Source: Desulfobacteraceae bacterium Eth-SRB1
GTDB lineage: Bacteria > Desulfobacterota > Desulfobacteria > Desulfobacterales > ETH-SRB1
Reading direction: 5' to 3'
Assembly (NCBI GenBank): GCA_004193555.1
Contig: RPGP01000040.1
Coordinates: forward strand, 191,127-255,126
Length of the DNA: 64,000 nt
Shown: piece after piece, positions 8,663 to 17,500 of the stretch
Position numbering within the stretch: the stretch's first letter is position 1
Layout of the letters: every line of letters begins with the position of its first letter
The notes under the pieces: generated by a model
Told to the model about the DNA's origin: nothing
The model's input: only the letters and a program-made list of their open reading frames with translations
Database searches by the model: none
Made by a program: the position numbers and the translations under genes

Positions 8663-8879
8663 CGCGTAATTCCTGCTGCCATTTTCTTGGATCTTTAATG
8701 CCCACGAAAGGTTTTATGCCTGGATATTTTTTAAACAAGCTTTCAAGCTTTATACTTATCTTGCCCGCATCTTTTAAAGGTCGGATTTTTATTTCAAGAT
8801 CTTTATATAAAAAATCCTCTGGAATTTTTATACAGTGGTGGATACTTGATCCTTTTTTTATGACTCTATATTCCTGCAT
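8649..8879 (-). CDS. Antitoxin partner of PIN toxin
   Basis: 76-residue protein (QEYRVIKKGSSIHHCIKIPE) immediately upstream of and overlapping the PIN gene. The order and overlap identify it as the antitoxin; I do not recognise the family by name. Confidence 0.7.
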   Translation of the reverse strand: MQEYRVIKKGSSIHHCIKIPEDFLYKDLEIKIRPLKDAGKISIKLESLFKKYPGIKPFVGIKDPRKWQQELRDEWK

Positions 8880-8935
8880 TATTCACTCTCCCCTGCTATT
8901 TTTTATAAGAAATTGAAATATAAGGCACGCAATAG

Positions 8936-9221
8936 GGGACGCTGGTACGTTTGTTACTTTACTGAGCAATATCCTTCAAATCTTCATAGTTGTCAAACAC
9001 TTTTTTCCCGCGCTCTGCACAACGCCCAGCATTTACCCGGCTGATCGCCAACGATCGAGCAACCTCAGCGGCCGGATGACCAACTTCTTCTACAGCCAAG
9101 TACGCCAACAAAGCCCGCGCGTCAGCAATCTTCTTTTTTCTGCTTCCAGAACAAATGAATTCGGGAGAAATTCCAACTTTGTCGGCCACCGCAGCTATCA
9201 GATCATCAATGGTTTGTTTTG
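8936..9221 (-). pseudogene. RAYT 3' remnant (subfamily a)
   Basis: The last 80 or so codons of the intact transposase at 24266, ending NYEDLKDIAQ at 8959 and followed by GGGGACGCTGGTACGTTTG. Similarity stops sharply at about 9221 (after TTTGTTTTGG), where the short-repeat array of the next cassette begins. Confidence 0.88.
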
Positions 9222-9318
9222 GTGGTTGGTGTGGATCATAATAGTCGTTGGTGCTGGTGGTTGTGTGCTGGTGTTGGAATTGTCATAACACTATCACCAT
9301 CATTAACACCAACACTAC
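9222..9318. repeat. GGTGTT-type inverted array, 3' flank of four-helix cassette
   Basis: GTTGGTGCTGG and GCTGGTGTTGG words are followed by AACACTATCACCATC and AACACCAACACTACC. The segment is self-complementary and could form a hairpin. It matches, in inverted sense, the array at 9693-9771. Confidence 0.85.
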
Positions 9319-9686
9319 CCCAGCTTGCGATAAAGGGAATTGCTCAATCCGCGTAGCATCTTGCATATTGTGTCAATCTCTTCTTTTAAGTGAAAATAAT
9401 GGTCTTCAGTTATGTATCCTAAATCCTTGGCCAGCAATATATGATATTTTAATTCGCCGGCTGATCCATTTGCTATGCCGACAAACTGCCTGAATTCCTT
9501 TGTTCCAAGGCGATGACTTCCCTCCATCAAATTTGCACAAATGGAACTCGCTGCCCTTTTGATTTGCGATGTCAGAGCATACAATTCTTCTTTGGGAAAA
9601 TTACCGGTAGCCTTATAAAGCTGCAAGGTCAACTCATGGGCACGACCAAACACATCCAGGTCTTCAACTCCCCGCATCAATCCCAT
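9315..9686 (-). CDS. Four-helix-bundle protein (23S IVS / TIGR02436 type)
   Basis: 123 residues: LDVFGRAHELTLQLY, a helix pair ending in IKRAASSICANLMEGS, then FVGIANGSAGELKYHILLAK. This is the classic pattern of four-helix-bundle proteins related to intervening-sequence proteins and DGR Avd. Function is unknown. It sits between two short-repeat hairpins and lies at the 3' end of the PIN-LegC gene, as if inserted there. Confidence 0.9.
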   Translation of the reverse strand: MGLMRGVEDLDVFGRAHELTLQLYKATGNFPKEELYALTSQIKRAASSICANLMEGSHRLGTKEFRQFVGIANGSAGELKYHILLAKDLGYITEDHYFHLKEEIDTICKMLRGLSNSLYRKLG

Positions 9687-9692
9687 CCATTT

Positions 9693-9771
9693 TGTGTTGG
9701 TGTTGGTGTTGGTGTTGACCTACCTACCACTAACACTATCACCAACACTATCACCAACACTATCACCATTC
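9693..9771. repeat. GTTGGTG / CACTATCACCAA array, 5' flank of four-helix cassette
   Basis: About four GTTGGT units, a short loop (GACCTACCTACC), then 12-base CACTATCACCAA units. In the minus reading the array encodes DSVGDSVGDSV, now the C-terminal tail of the upstream aminotransferase fragment. Confidence 0.9.
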
Positions 9772-11427
9772 ACCAACGCCCCTATAACAGAATCGATCTG
9801 ATCCTCGGTTATGTTCACGCTGGATGGTATGTTTAAAGTTTTGCCAATCAAATCATTTGCTTTTTCGATTTGATAAAATTGAAAATTCCTATAGGGCTTC
9901 TGCATATGATTAAGGTACCATACAGGGCGTGTCTGAATATTGTTTTTAGTAAGATAGGCCATTAACTGTTTCCTGTCTTTTCCATATATGCTTTTATCAA
10001 TTTGCAACGCGTACATCCAATAATTGTTTTCTGCATATTCCGGAGTTTTCGCAATATGTAATCCTGAAAATTTATCAATTTTATTTTTATATAATTGATA
10101 GTTTCGTTTTTTTTGTTTTTAGATATTCCGGCAGTTGCTCCATTTGTGCAACTCCCATAGCTGCCTGAATATTTGTTAAACGAAAATTATAGCCTATCTC
10201 ATTATGGATATATTGAATATCATCGTTTTTGGCCTGCATTGTAAGATAGCGTGCTTTTTGGGCATATTCTTCATTATCGGTAACAATCATTCCGCCGCCG
10301 CCGGTTGTAATTATTTTATTGCCATTAAATGAGTAACATCCTATATCGCCAATAGTTCCGGCATGTTTTCCTTTTAGCCCGCCTTGTGTATAGCAGGTTC
10401 CCAGGCTTTCTGTTGCATCTTCTATTATTTTAATGTGTTGATCTTTGCAAACCTGCATCAATTTTTCCAAATCAACAGCATTTCCAAAAACATGGACAGG
10501 AATAATCGCAGCAATTCGACATCCTGTTTTTTTGTTGATCGTTATCGATGCCTCGTTAATTTTATCACCCTGCATTGATTTATTATTAACAACTTCCGTC
10601 TCTTCTTTCAGAAATTTAATGACTTTACCAACATCTATGTTGTAATAATCGTCAGCGTCCATAAAAACCGGCATAGCATTTAAATATCTTACAGTATTAA
10701 TTGGAGCGATGAAAGTAAGAGTTGGAACAATAACCTCATCTCCGGGCCTTACGCCTGCAATCTGAAGAGCAACCTGAAGAGCGGCAGTGCCATTAACACA
10801 GGCTACCGCATGTTGCGCGCCGGTAAATTCGCAAATCTTATCTTCAAAAAGTTCAACATATCTGCCTGCTGATGACACCCATTCAGTATTGAGGCATTCT
10901 TTGATGTACTTCCACTCATTCCCCTGAATAGATGGAACTGAAAGAGGAATAACTTTGCTATATTCTTTCTTTTTCGCTTCTTTATTTTTTTCGCGAGGAA
11001 AAGGGTTAATTACATCAAAAAAATCGTATTTTTTAAAATCCTTGTCGTTTGCTGTAACAAACTTCTTAATATTGTTATGCTTACATATATTGGCAATTAA
11101 GTGGTCATAGATTTCATACTTTCGGACGCTATGATTTGCGGCGCTTTTGAAAGCAGCCTCCAAAATATCTATATTTGTTTCCAACACCTCTATTTTTTTA
11201 TTAAGTAAAACATCCTTAATAATCTTATATGATTTATCCGGTGAAATTGGATCGCCAACCACTTTATCATTAGTAATGATCTGATAAAATTCAATCAGAC
11301 TTATATCAGTAACAGCAAATCCATCTGTCAGGATCAGCTCTTCAAGGATTGCTTCTGCCCTGGCATTAAACTGTGACTGGGCATTAAAAGCGTATATAAG
11401 GATGTTGCTATCTATACAAATATCCAT
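9720..11427 (-). pseudogene. PIN-domain/LegC-like aminotransferase fusion, frameshifted
   Basis: Residues 1 to about 145 are a PIN domain (ICIDSNILIYAFNAQ; VTANDKDFKKY). Without a stop, a LegC-like aminotransferase follows from about residue 157 (VIPLSVPSIQGNEWKYIKEC), with IEDATESLGTC and SFNGNKIITTGGGG as PLP-site motifs. The first frame ends at 10087. Skipping one base at an A8 run (T8 on the plus strand, 10107-10114) continues RNYQLYKNKIDKFSG into the C-terminal domain, which ends at NIPSSVNITEDQIDSVIGAL plus a repeat-encoded tail at 9720. No internal start codon for a separate LegC was found near the junction. Confidence 0.85.
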
Positions 11428-11650
11428 TGTCGTCTCTTCTGTGCAGAAATTCTCTTGTTAAATTATCCTCTTTTAATTTTATTTTTGGTCCTTTTCTCAA
11501 TAGTTCAATAAAATCTTTTGCATCTTTAGTTTTATCTTCCCTTTCAATATGATAAATAATTTTTAGTTGTTTACCTGTTAATTTTTTCAGTAAAACAGGA
11601 TCAATATCCAAAACTCCGTCAGATTTCATTTTGGTAATTATCTGCTGCAT
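11408..11650 (-). CDS. Antitoxin upstream of PIN-LegC fusion
   Basis: About 80 residues (MQQIITKMKSDGVLDIDPVL). The start at 11650 is chosen because GGAGG sits just upstream. It overlaps the PIN start by about 20 bases, the usual antitoxin-then-toxin arrangement. The family is not recognised by name. Confidence 0.7.
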   Translation of the reverse strand: MQQIITKMKSDGVLDIDPVLLKKLTGKQLKIIYHIEREDKTKDAKDFIELLRKGPKIKLKEDNLTREFLHRRDDNGYLYR

Positions 11651-11689
11651 GTTGCCTCCATTGTTCAAAGATTAAAGCATAGAAGGTCG

Positions 11690-11836
11690 AAGGTGAAAGC
11701 ATTGGAGCTCAAAGCTATAAGCTCAAAGCATGGAAGCTTGAAGCTCAAAGAATTGAAGCATGAAGCTGAGAACAAAGCATGGAAGATTAACACTTTCCTC
11801 TTTGCCCTTTCAGCTTTGGGCTTTCAGCTTGGGGCT
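11690..11836. repeat. AGCTCAAAGC-type array, 3' flank of four-helix gene
   Basis: Degenerate 10-11 base units (GGAGCTCAAAGC, GAAGCTTGAAGCTC, AAAGCATGGAAG) run from 11690. At 11800-11836 the sense changes to CTTTCAGCTTTGGGCTTTC, which is read as the four-helix gene's tail. It is inverted relative to the array at 12472-12608. Confidence 0.85.
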
Positions 11837-12033
11837 TATATAGAGAATTGATAAGCCCCTTTATCATTGACGCAATTTCGATTCCTTCAGATTTCAATAA
11901 GGAAAATTTCTCTTCGGAAATCCAGTTTTTTCTTTTAAATATCTCCAACAAGGTCATTGTTTCATACAACGAACCGCGTGCGATATAGCAATACTGTATA
12001 AATTCTTTCTGTGAATTTCGTCCTTTCCCTTCT

Positions 12034-12288
12034 TTACCCTGTTAAATAAGATTTGAGCCTGTTGTGCAAGAACTGCTTCCCCAAATATGATTTCAAATAT
12101 TTTTCCCGTTTTGTCGCATCTTCTTGAGTTAAGCAAGCCTCATAGTAAATCAACTTCAATGGACGTCTATCCTTTGTTGATTTTACCAACCCTTTGTTAT
12201 ATCTATCAAATCTTAGCTTGAGATCTTTCGTAAACCCTGTATAAAATTTCATATCTTTTATACTCTGTAATACATATGTGTAATACAC
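12034..12288 (-). CDS. GIY-YIG endonuclease, small stand-alone type
   Basis: 84 residues: YYTYVLQSIKDMKFYTGFTK (the GIY/YIG motif pair), then REKYLKSYLGKQFLHNRL. It is a complete minimal GIY-YIG domain without a DNA-binding extension. The last four codons (Y-L-T-G) are the terminal inverted repeat itself. It lies inside an interrupted four-helix-bundle gene, so it is probably the active part, or a passenger, of a small mobile element. Confidence 0.92.
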   Translation of the reverse strand: MYYTYVLQSIKDMKFYTGFTKDLKLRFDRYNKGLVKSTKDRRPLKLIYYEACLTQEDATKREKYLKSYLGKQFLHNRLKSYLTG

Positions 12289-12313
12289 TTCACCCTCAAG
12301 CTATTTAACAGGG
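12037..12313 (-). mobile_element. GIY-YIG insertion element with 12-bp inverted ends
   Basis: Bounded by CCCTGTTAAATA (12037-12048) and its exact complement TATTTAACAGGG (12302-12313), 277 bp in all. It interrupts the four-helix-bundle gene. Beyond the inverted end, the minus strand continues GGGTAAAG, the same extension seen at the palindromic insertions at 30052, 32326 and 36206. No clear target duplication is visible. Confidence 0.85.
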
Positions 12314-12471
12314 CAGGAATTCATTGATACGCTGGTTGAACTCGCTTCAATTTGCTCAAGAAGCCTATAGTGTTTCCTCCCTGTATCAATTGTTTCAACA
12401 AGCTCAATAACCTTAACTGCAAAATCAACAGCCCGATTCCAAACCTCCAAATTTTCATAACCAAACTTCAT

Positions 12472-12608
12472 CTTCCTGTTCCTTTGACCTTTTAGCTTTG
12501 AGCTTCAATCTTTCAGCTTCTATCTTTCACCTTTCACCTTTCAACTTTGAACTTTGAACTTTCAGCTTCGAGCTTATATGCTTTCAGCTTTGACCTTCTA
12601 CGCTTTCA
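12472..12608. repeat. CTTTCAGCTT-type array, 5' flank of four-helix gene
   Basis: About a dozen degenerate 10-11 base units (AGCTTTGAGCTTC, TTTCACCTTTCACC, TTTGAACTTTGAAC). It lies directly before the start of the split four-helix gene and is inverted relative to the 3' flank. Confidence 0.85.
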
Positions 12609-12610
12609 GC

Positions 12611-12823
12611 TCACAGATAGCCTTCCTTTTTCATATCCTCGATGATATTTTTAACTGTTTTTTCCTTAAATATTTTTTTGCGGAGTTCAGTATAATTGCC
12701 TTCACCGCGATCATAATCCAATATAAATTTTAAAGCGCTGGTCGGACCTAATTTTTCTGTCAAGGCTTCCCAACCTGCTCTTCTAATTCCAGCAGGAGTC
12801 AGTTCATTCAATGGCATATTCAT
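12611..12823 (-). CDS. Small protein paired with PIN gene (putative antitoxin)
   Basis: 70 residues (MNMPLNELTPAGIRRAGWEA). Its start overlaps the PIN stop by four bases. Here the presumed toxin is first and the antitoxin second, the reverse of the neighbours. The role rests on pairing only. Confidence 0.65.
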   Translation of the reverse strand: MNMPLNELTPAGIRRAGWEALTEKLGPTSALKFILDYDRGEGNYTELRKKIFKEKTVKNIIEDMKKEGYL

Positions 12824-13260
12824 GTCTTAAATACCTCCCTCGATACGAAATCAATCACATTGTAAAATGCAACCCTAATATTATCAATTCGTTTCAGCTT
12901 CTTAATGAGATTGTCATCACACGTTATAAAAAAATCGGCTTTTTCAGCACATGCAATGTGCACGGCATCCATACCAATCAGACCATATTTCTCAAACTCC
13001 AGAGATCTATCCAAAATGCCTTCATCACAGGATATGTAATCTGTGGAATATCCCAACAAGTCTGATATCTTCAGCATGTTTTCGATATTTGGATTCTTGC
13101 TGTTTTCATATTCCAACGCAAACGAATTGATCAGATCAAACCGACCTTTTGATATCATCGGCAGCAGCATAATAAAAACCCGAGTTTCAAGCATTATCCT
13201 TGGCTGACTCTGATCATCAAACGGCCTATTATAGACACACATATCAAGATATAATCTCAA
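12820..13260 (-). CDS. PIN-domain protein
   Basis: 146 residues beginning RLYLDMCVYNRPFDDQSQ, a known PIN subtype, with acidic residues later in GMDAVHIACAEKADFFITCD. Likely an RNase toxin. Complete. Confidence 0.82.
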   Translation of the reverse strand: MRLYLDMCVYNRPFDDQSQPRIMLETRVFIMLLPMISKGRFDLINSFALEYENSKNPNIENMLKISDLLGYSTDYISCDEGILDRSLEFEKYGLIGMDAVHIACAEKADFFITCDDNLIKKLKRIDNIRVAFYNVIDFVSREVFKT

Positions 13261-13300
13261 CTTATTCCACCTTTCAGCTTTCAGCGTCTATGTTGCAATA

Positions 13301-13545
13301 GGGGACGCTGGTACGTTTGTTACTTTACTGAACATCTCTGGTGTCTCCCATTAATGTGTCCTGGGGTACGCTGGTTACTTGTTAACTTGTTTTAACTAAA
13401 TCCCATAAATGTTGATTTCTGTTAATTAGTTTTATTTGACAGGATTTACAGGATATTACAGGATATTTTATTTTCTTATTTTGACAGTTTCCTGCCTCCG
13501 GCTCGGAGAGAAGAAACTGTCAAAGCTAAATCCACCTGCGGTGGA
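13301..13545. repeat. Repeat R copy, full length
   Basis: Runs from GGGGACGCTGGTACG to the second hairpin CCACCTGCGGTGG. Hairpin 1 arms are TGACAGTTTC and GAAACTGTCA. The loop between them has gained an extra GC-rich stretch (GCCTCCGGCTCGGAG). Confidence 0.9.
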
Positions 13546-13668
13546 AAAAAGCTACAACTTTATTTGTATATGACACAGTACGTTCCTCGAAGAGGGTTGA
13601 CACTTTTCTAAAAAATGCCTCTGCGTAACAAAACTGGGTTGTGTTTTTTTATTTAACCCTATCTGCGT
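13546..13668. other. Spacer after repeat R
   Basis: No gene seen. It ends in CTGCGTTTATCCGCGTGCATC, a common filler word that has been read into the C-terminus of the neighbouring rfbH. Confidence 0.4.
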
Positions 13669-15377
13669 TTATCCGCGTGCATCTGCGGCTGAATACAACT
13701 TGCTCATCATAAAATCAACCATTTCTTCCGTCATCCCCGGATACACCCCAACCCAAAACGTCCTGTTCATGATAATCTCTGTATTTGGCAAACGACTATA
13801 TTGTTCATCAGTAAGATTTTTAGAAATTAGAAGAGATGAATTTCCGATACGAAGTTTAATCTTTGCATCGGCAAAAGCAGGCTGCCGTAGCATATTCCCA
13901 GCGAAAACTGTTCTGGTCTGGATATTGTTTTTCTCTAAAAAGGAAGTGATATCCTCTCTTGTAAACTTTGCATTATCACGAACCGTGAGGGCAAAACCAA
14001 AAGGTGAGGGAATAGAGTTTTGGGGATATTTCGGCAGGATAAACAGATTCTTTAAGTCCTTTAACCCTTTTTGCAAACGCTTCCAGTTTTCCAGCCGTTT
14101 TTCAGTAAAAGCCGAAACCTTATCCATTTGAGCAACGCCGATGGCTGCCTGCATATCTGTTATTTTAAGATTATAGCCTATATGCGAATAGGTGTATTTA
14201 TGATCATAGCCAAAAGGGAGCTTACCAAGCTGCTGCTTGAATCGTTTTCCACAGGTATTGTCACATCCGGGTTCACACCAGCAGTCACGGCCCCAGTCGC
14301 GGAACGATTTGGCTATGCGATACAGGTCAATATCCGAGGTGTAAACCGCGCCTCCTTCACCCATGGTTATCTGATGGGCAGGGTAAAAGCTTGATGTGCC
14401 AATATGACCGAATGTCCCTGTTTTTCCTCTGCCGGATACTTTTTTACCTTTGATCAGATTGTATTCTCTTTTCAGGGTGTATTCAGCGCCCAGCGCATCG
14501 CAATTGTCTTCTATCACCCAGAGTCTGTATTTTTCCGCCAACTCTAAAATTTTATCCAGATCAAACGGCATTCCAAGGGTATGAGCTAAAAAAACAGCCT
14601 TTGTTTTTTTGGTTATGGCTTCTTCGATTTGTTCCGCATCAATATTATAGCTTTCTAATTCCACATCCACAAAAACCGGAACAAGCTTATTCTGTACAAT
14701 AGGGGCAATGCTTGTGGGGAACCCAGCGGCAACGGTTATGACTTCATCACCTTCAGAAAGTTTCAAATCCCCCAGCTTGGGCGAAGTTAACGAAGCTATC
14801 CCAGAAGATTGGCTGAAGAACCGGAATTGACTGTAATAGATTTAACATCAGGTATGTCCACAGTGTTAAGATATTTTGAAAGTCTTTCACAGAATTCACG
14901 GTCATACCGGCCGGCAGTAAGCCAGAATTCCAGGGATGAATCAACAAGATTGATCATCTCCTTTTCGTCATAGACACGTCCTGCGTAGTTAATGCGCGAT
15001 TTGCCGGGAACAAATGGCTTGTTCTGAAGCGGCTTATGAATATTTTCAAAGTAACGCTGGGTATCGATCAAGGTGAGATTTTTCAAAACCTGTTCCAGAA
15101 AATCAGATTCTGCCCGGACAATTTCCTTCAGGATTATTTCCTTGTTTAATAAAAATACTTTATCAAGATGAAGGCGCGATTCAAAAGGGAGAAGTCCCTG
15201 TGGAATATCCAGCGCAAATTCAGACTTTCGTGTATGTTTTGTGGTAATAAAAGCAAAGGCAATATCACCGTATTTATCCGGTTCTGATAAAGCCATTGCA
15301 GGTCTAGCTTTGGAGCCGCTAAGATCAGTAAAGGGAAAAGGAATTTTAAAAATTCTACCGGTATACTTATAGCTCAT
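13669..15377 (-). pseudogene. rfbH: MazF/PemK toxin fused to RfbH-type dehydratase, frameshifted
   Basis: The N-terminal roughly 110 residues are a PemK/MazF domain (YKYTGRIFKIPFPFTDLSG). This runs in frame into RfbH (KPFVPGKSRINYAGRVYDEK). RfbH (CDP-4-keto-6-deoxyglucose 3-dehydrase, E1) is marked by His in place of the PLP Lys (SFYPAHQITMGEGG) and by the Cys-rich [2Fe-2S] segment CWCEPGCDNTCG. A one-base loss near 14796-14800 breaks the frame after NSGSSANLL; the next frame continues IASLTSPKLGDLKL. The start at 15377 overlaps the antitoxin. Confidence 0.85.
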
Positions 15378-15582
15378 TCCAGACATCCTCTTTTTCATCT
15401 GCCAGAACATTCATTGCAAACCCTGTTTTTTCCTGAAGTTTCATTATCGCTTCGGAATCTGTTGATAATATTTTTTCTCGCTTCAGGGGAAGAACAATAA
15501 TCTCAACCCTGTCGCCGAATTTTTCCGGCACAAAAATTGATTTTATACTTTCCCGTTTCACTATTTTTCTTACTACCTGCAT
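15367..15582 (-). CDS. MazE-like antitoxin
   Basis: 71 residues (MQVVRKIVKRESIKSIFVPE) overlapping the MazF/PemK start. Acidic C-terminus. Assigned by position and size. Confidence 0.7.
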   Translation of the reverse strand: MQVVRKIVKRESIKSIFVPEKFGDRVEIIVLPLKREKILSTDSEAIMKLQEKTGFAMNVLADEKEDVWNEL

Positions 15583-15660
15583 GTAACACCTCCGGTTTAG
15601 ATATAAACATATAAGCTCGAAGCTGAAAGCATGTAAGCAATAGGGGACGGGTAAGCAATA

Positions 15661-15900
15661 GGGGACGCTGGTACGTTTGTTACTTTACTGAACATCTCTG
15701 GTGTCTCCCATTAATGTGTCCTGGGGTACGCTGGTTACTTGTTAACTTGTTTTAACTAAATCCCATAAATGTTGATTTCTATCAATTAGTTTTATTGGAC
15801 AGGATTTACGGGATTTTACAGGATATTTTATTTTCTTATTTTGACAGTTTCCTGAAGAAACTGTCAAAGCTAAATCCGGCATGGCCGGAAAGAGTGTTAG
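15661..15900. repeat. Repeat R reference copy
   Basis: About 240 bp. Order: GGGGACGCTGGTACG; GGTGTCTCCCATTAATGTG; GCTGGTTACTTGTTAACTTG; AAATCCCATAAATGTTG; AGGATTTACGGGATTTTACA; hairpin 1 with arms TTGACAGTTTC and GAAACTGTCAA and loop CTGAA (about 15841-15867); hairpin 2 TCCGG-CATGG-CCGGA (about 15875-15890). Preceded by a second GGGGAC motif at 15643. Confidence 0.92.
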
Positions 15901-15929
15901 TTTAACTTTAAAGATTTTCTAGGGGGCTG

Positions 15930-16843
15930 GGTGGGGACGCTGGTGCTTTTGTTGCTTTATTTAGATTTCACGACCCCTTTTTATCGAACGAATGACATTT
16001 GCTCGTCCTATTCCAAGATATCTCGCCACATCAGCCGCTGAATGCCCTGTCTCTTCTACTGCCAAATATGCAACCAATGCCCTCGCCTCAACAATCTTTT
16101 GTTGTCTGCTTCCTGAACATATCAACTTTGGTTTAAGACCTAATCGCTCTGCCACAAACTCAATCAATTCCTCGATAGGCCGTTTTGGCTTATATTTCTT
16201 TTCAAGCAGCCTCTCAGATTTCTGAAGTACTGCGCCAACCCCAGTTAAATAGAAAAACAAAGGCCCCGGTTAAATAAAAAGACAAATGCATTTAACGGGG
16301 TAAACATTTCACGGGGCAGGCAAAACCACCGCTACCGAGTATTCTTTGATCAGATTTTTCTCTGTCTTCCTTTTTCTGTCCTAACAACCCTGCCTTGTCA
16401 CCCCCGCTGCTGCGAATCAGTCCGCCGCCCTGCAATTCAGACCGCCTGCCCTGCTTTATTCCTTTTTCTACAAACACCCTGTATCTTCGACGGGCTTCTT
16501 TTAAGCTTTTTCCAAAATACTGTAGAACATCTTCAACTGTTTTTTCAGCTAAAGACTTATCGTTTTTGACCCCAGTACCATCTGCCAGAGCTACGGGGCG
16601 GGCAGGATTAACCGGATTTGCAGGATATTGTTTTTGCTTTTTTCCCTTTCCAGAAGAAAGGGAAAAGGACAATCCGCCTTCGGCAGAAGTAGAATCATTC
16701 GCTACAGTCTCGGGAATAAGGGGGTTTTTGCGTCGGCCAAGGATAGCGCTGTGACCTGTCCACGGATATTTGTCGAGGGCCTTCAAATCTTCGATCAGTT
16801 TTGCTCTTAATGGATTCAAGTGGATATAACGGATTAATTCCAA
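15930..16843 (-). pseudogene. RAYT copy C, C-terminal two thirds
   Basis: From ELIRYIHLNPLRAKLIEDL (16843) through the linker to the DnaA-like HTH ending IKRGREI at 15961, followed by GGGGACGCTGGTGCT. An 82 bp insertion (16240-16321) brings a stop and separates the transposase part from the HTH part. At 16843 homology to the intact copy stops at the heptamer array. The N-terminus lies beyond it at 17501-17653. Confidence 0.88.
16240..16321. mobile_element. 82-bp palindromic insertion in RAYT
   Basis: Compared with the uninterrupted gene at 24581, exactly 82 bases intervene between GCGCCAAC and AAAACCACCG. The insert carries CCCAGTTAAAT, CCCCGGTTAAAT, ATTTAACGGGG and a final ATTTCACGGGGCAGGC, i.e. 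nested inverted ends. The identical insert is present at 21129-21210. Confidence 0.9.
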
Positions 16844-16848
16844 GGTTC

Positions 16849-17092
16849 CAGAGGTCAGATATCAGAGGTCAGATATCAGAGGTCAGAGATCAGATGTCGG
16901 AGATCAGAGGTCAGAGGTCAGATGTCAGAGGTCAGATGTCAGATGTCGGATGTCGGAGATCAGATGTCGGAGATCAGATGTCGGAGATCAGATGTCGGAG
17001 ATCAGATGTCGGAGATCAGATGTCAGATGTCAGAGGTCAGATGTCAGAGGTCAGATGTCAGAGGTCAGATGTCAGAGGTCAAGAGATCAGAG
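16849..17092. repeat. Heptamer array, 33 units
   Basis: 33 contiguous 7-base units GAKRTCR (GAGGTCA, GATGTCA, GAGATCA, GATGTCG, GATATCA) at 16851-17081, with a short degenerate tail. It lies at the 3' side of a four-helix-bundle gene. Units of the same family in the opposite sense flank its 5' side (17474-17500). Confidence 0.96.
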
Positions 17093-17473
17093 CCTCAGAA
17101 TGAATGATTCGGGATTTTTGAGCATGGAGCCGAGCATTTTGCCCACAGAACTGCATTTTTCCTTTAACGGCTCATAATGTTCCCCTTCCAGGTAACCACA
17201 ATTTTTTGCAAAGTCAAGCCAGGTATCTGTTTCGCTGTTTTCACCATCTATATCTGTTAATTTGCTTACAAAGTGAGCCTCGTATCTACGCTTTGCCCAC
17301 GCTTCTCTGAGGTTGCTGCATACTGACCGTGATGATCTCCTAATTTGATCTGTCAGAGAATATCTTTCTTCAGGGGGCCATGTTTTGCTGATTTCAAATA
17401 TCTCCATGGCCAAGTCGTAGGCTGTTTTATATACTCTCAAGTCTTTTCCAGACTTTATTTGTTTTATTTCCAT
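17087..17473 (-). CDS. Four-helix-bundle protein
   Basis: 128 residues from the ATG at 17473 (MEIKQIKSGKDLRVYKTAYD), with QIRRSSRSVCSNLREAWAKR, the family signature. A longer reading to 17599 only adds translated transposase and repeat sequence. The gene plus its heptamer flanks replaces the middle of RAYT copy C. Confidence 0.9.
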   Translation of the reverse strand: MEIKQIKSGKDLRVYKTAYDLAMEIFEISKTWPPEERYSLTDQIRRSSRSVCSNLREAWAKRRYEAHFVSKLTDIDGENSETDTWLDFAKNCGYLEGEHYEPLKEKCSSVGKMLGSMLKNPESFILRL

Positions 17474-17500
17474 ATCCGACATCCGATCTCCGACTTCCGG

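Larger units (their letters stand above)
11787..12471 (-). pseudogene. Four-helix-bundle gene split by a GIY-YIG insertion
   Basis: The N-terminal half starts at 12471: MKFGYENLEVWNRAVDFAV through EASSTSVSMN. The C-terminal half resumes at about 12033: EGKGRNSQKEFIQYCYIARG, ending in SMIKGLINSLYKP plus a tail coded by the repeat array. The halves join as in a normal TIGR02436 protein (SMN..EGKGR). The 277 bp between them is the GIY-YIG element. Confidence 0.9.

Noticed and set aside
11954-12136. 60-residue minus-strand frame across the GIY-YIG element border
   Set aside because: It is an out-of-frame reading of the GIY-YIG gene and the four-helix gene, both of which are clear in their own frames.
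16801-17177. Plus-strand frames over the heptamer array that read as repeated RSDVRGQMSEV-type protein
   Set aside because: A 7-base repeat gives long open frames in several phases. There is no ribosome site or family match, and the neighbouring real gene is on the other strand.
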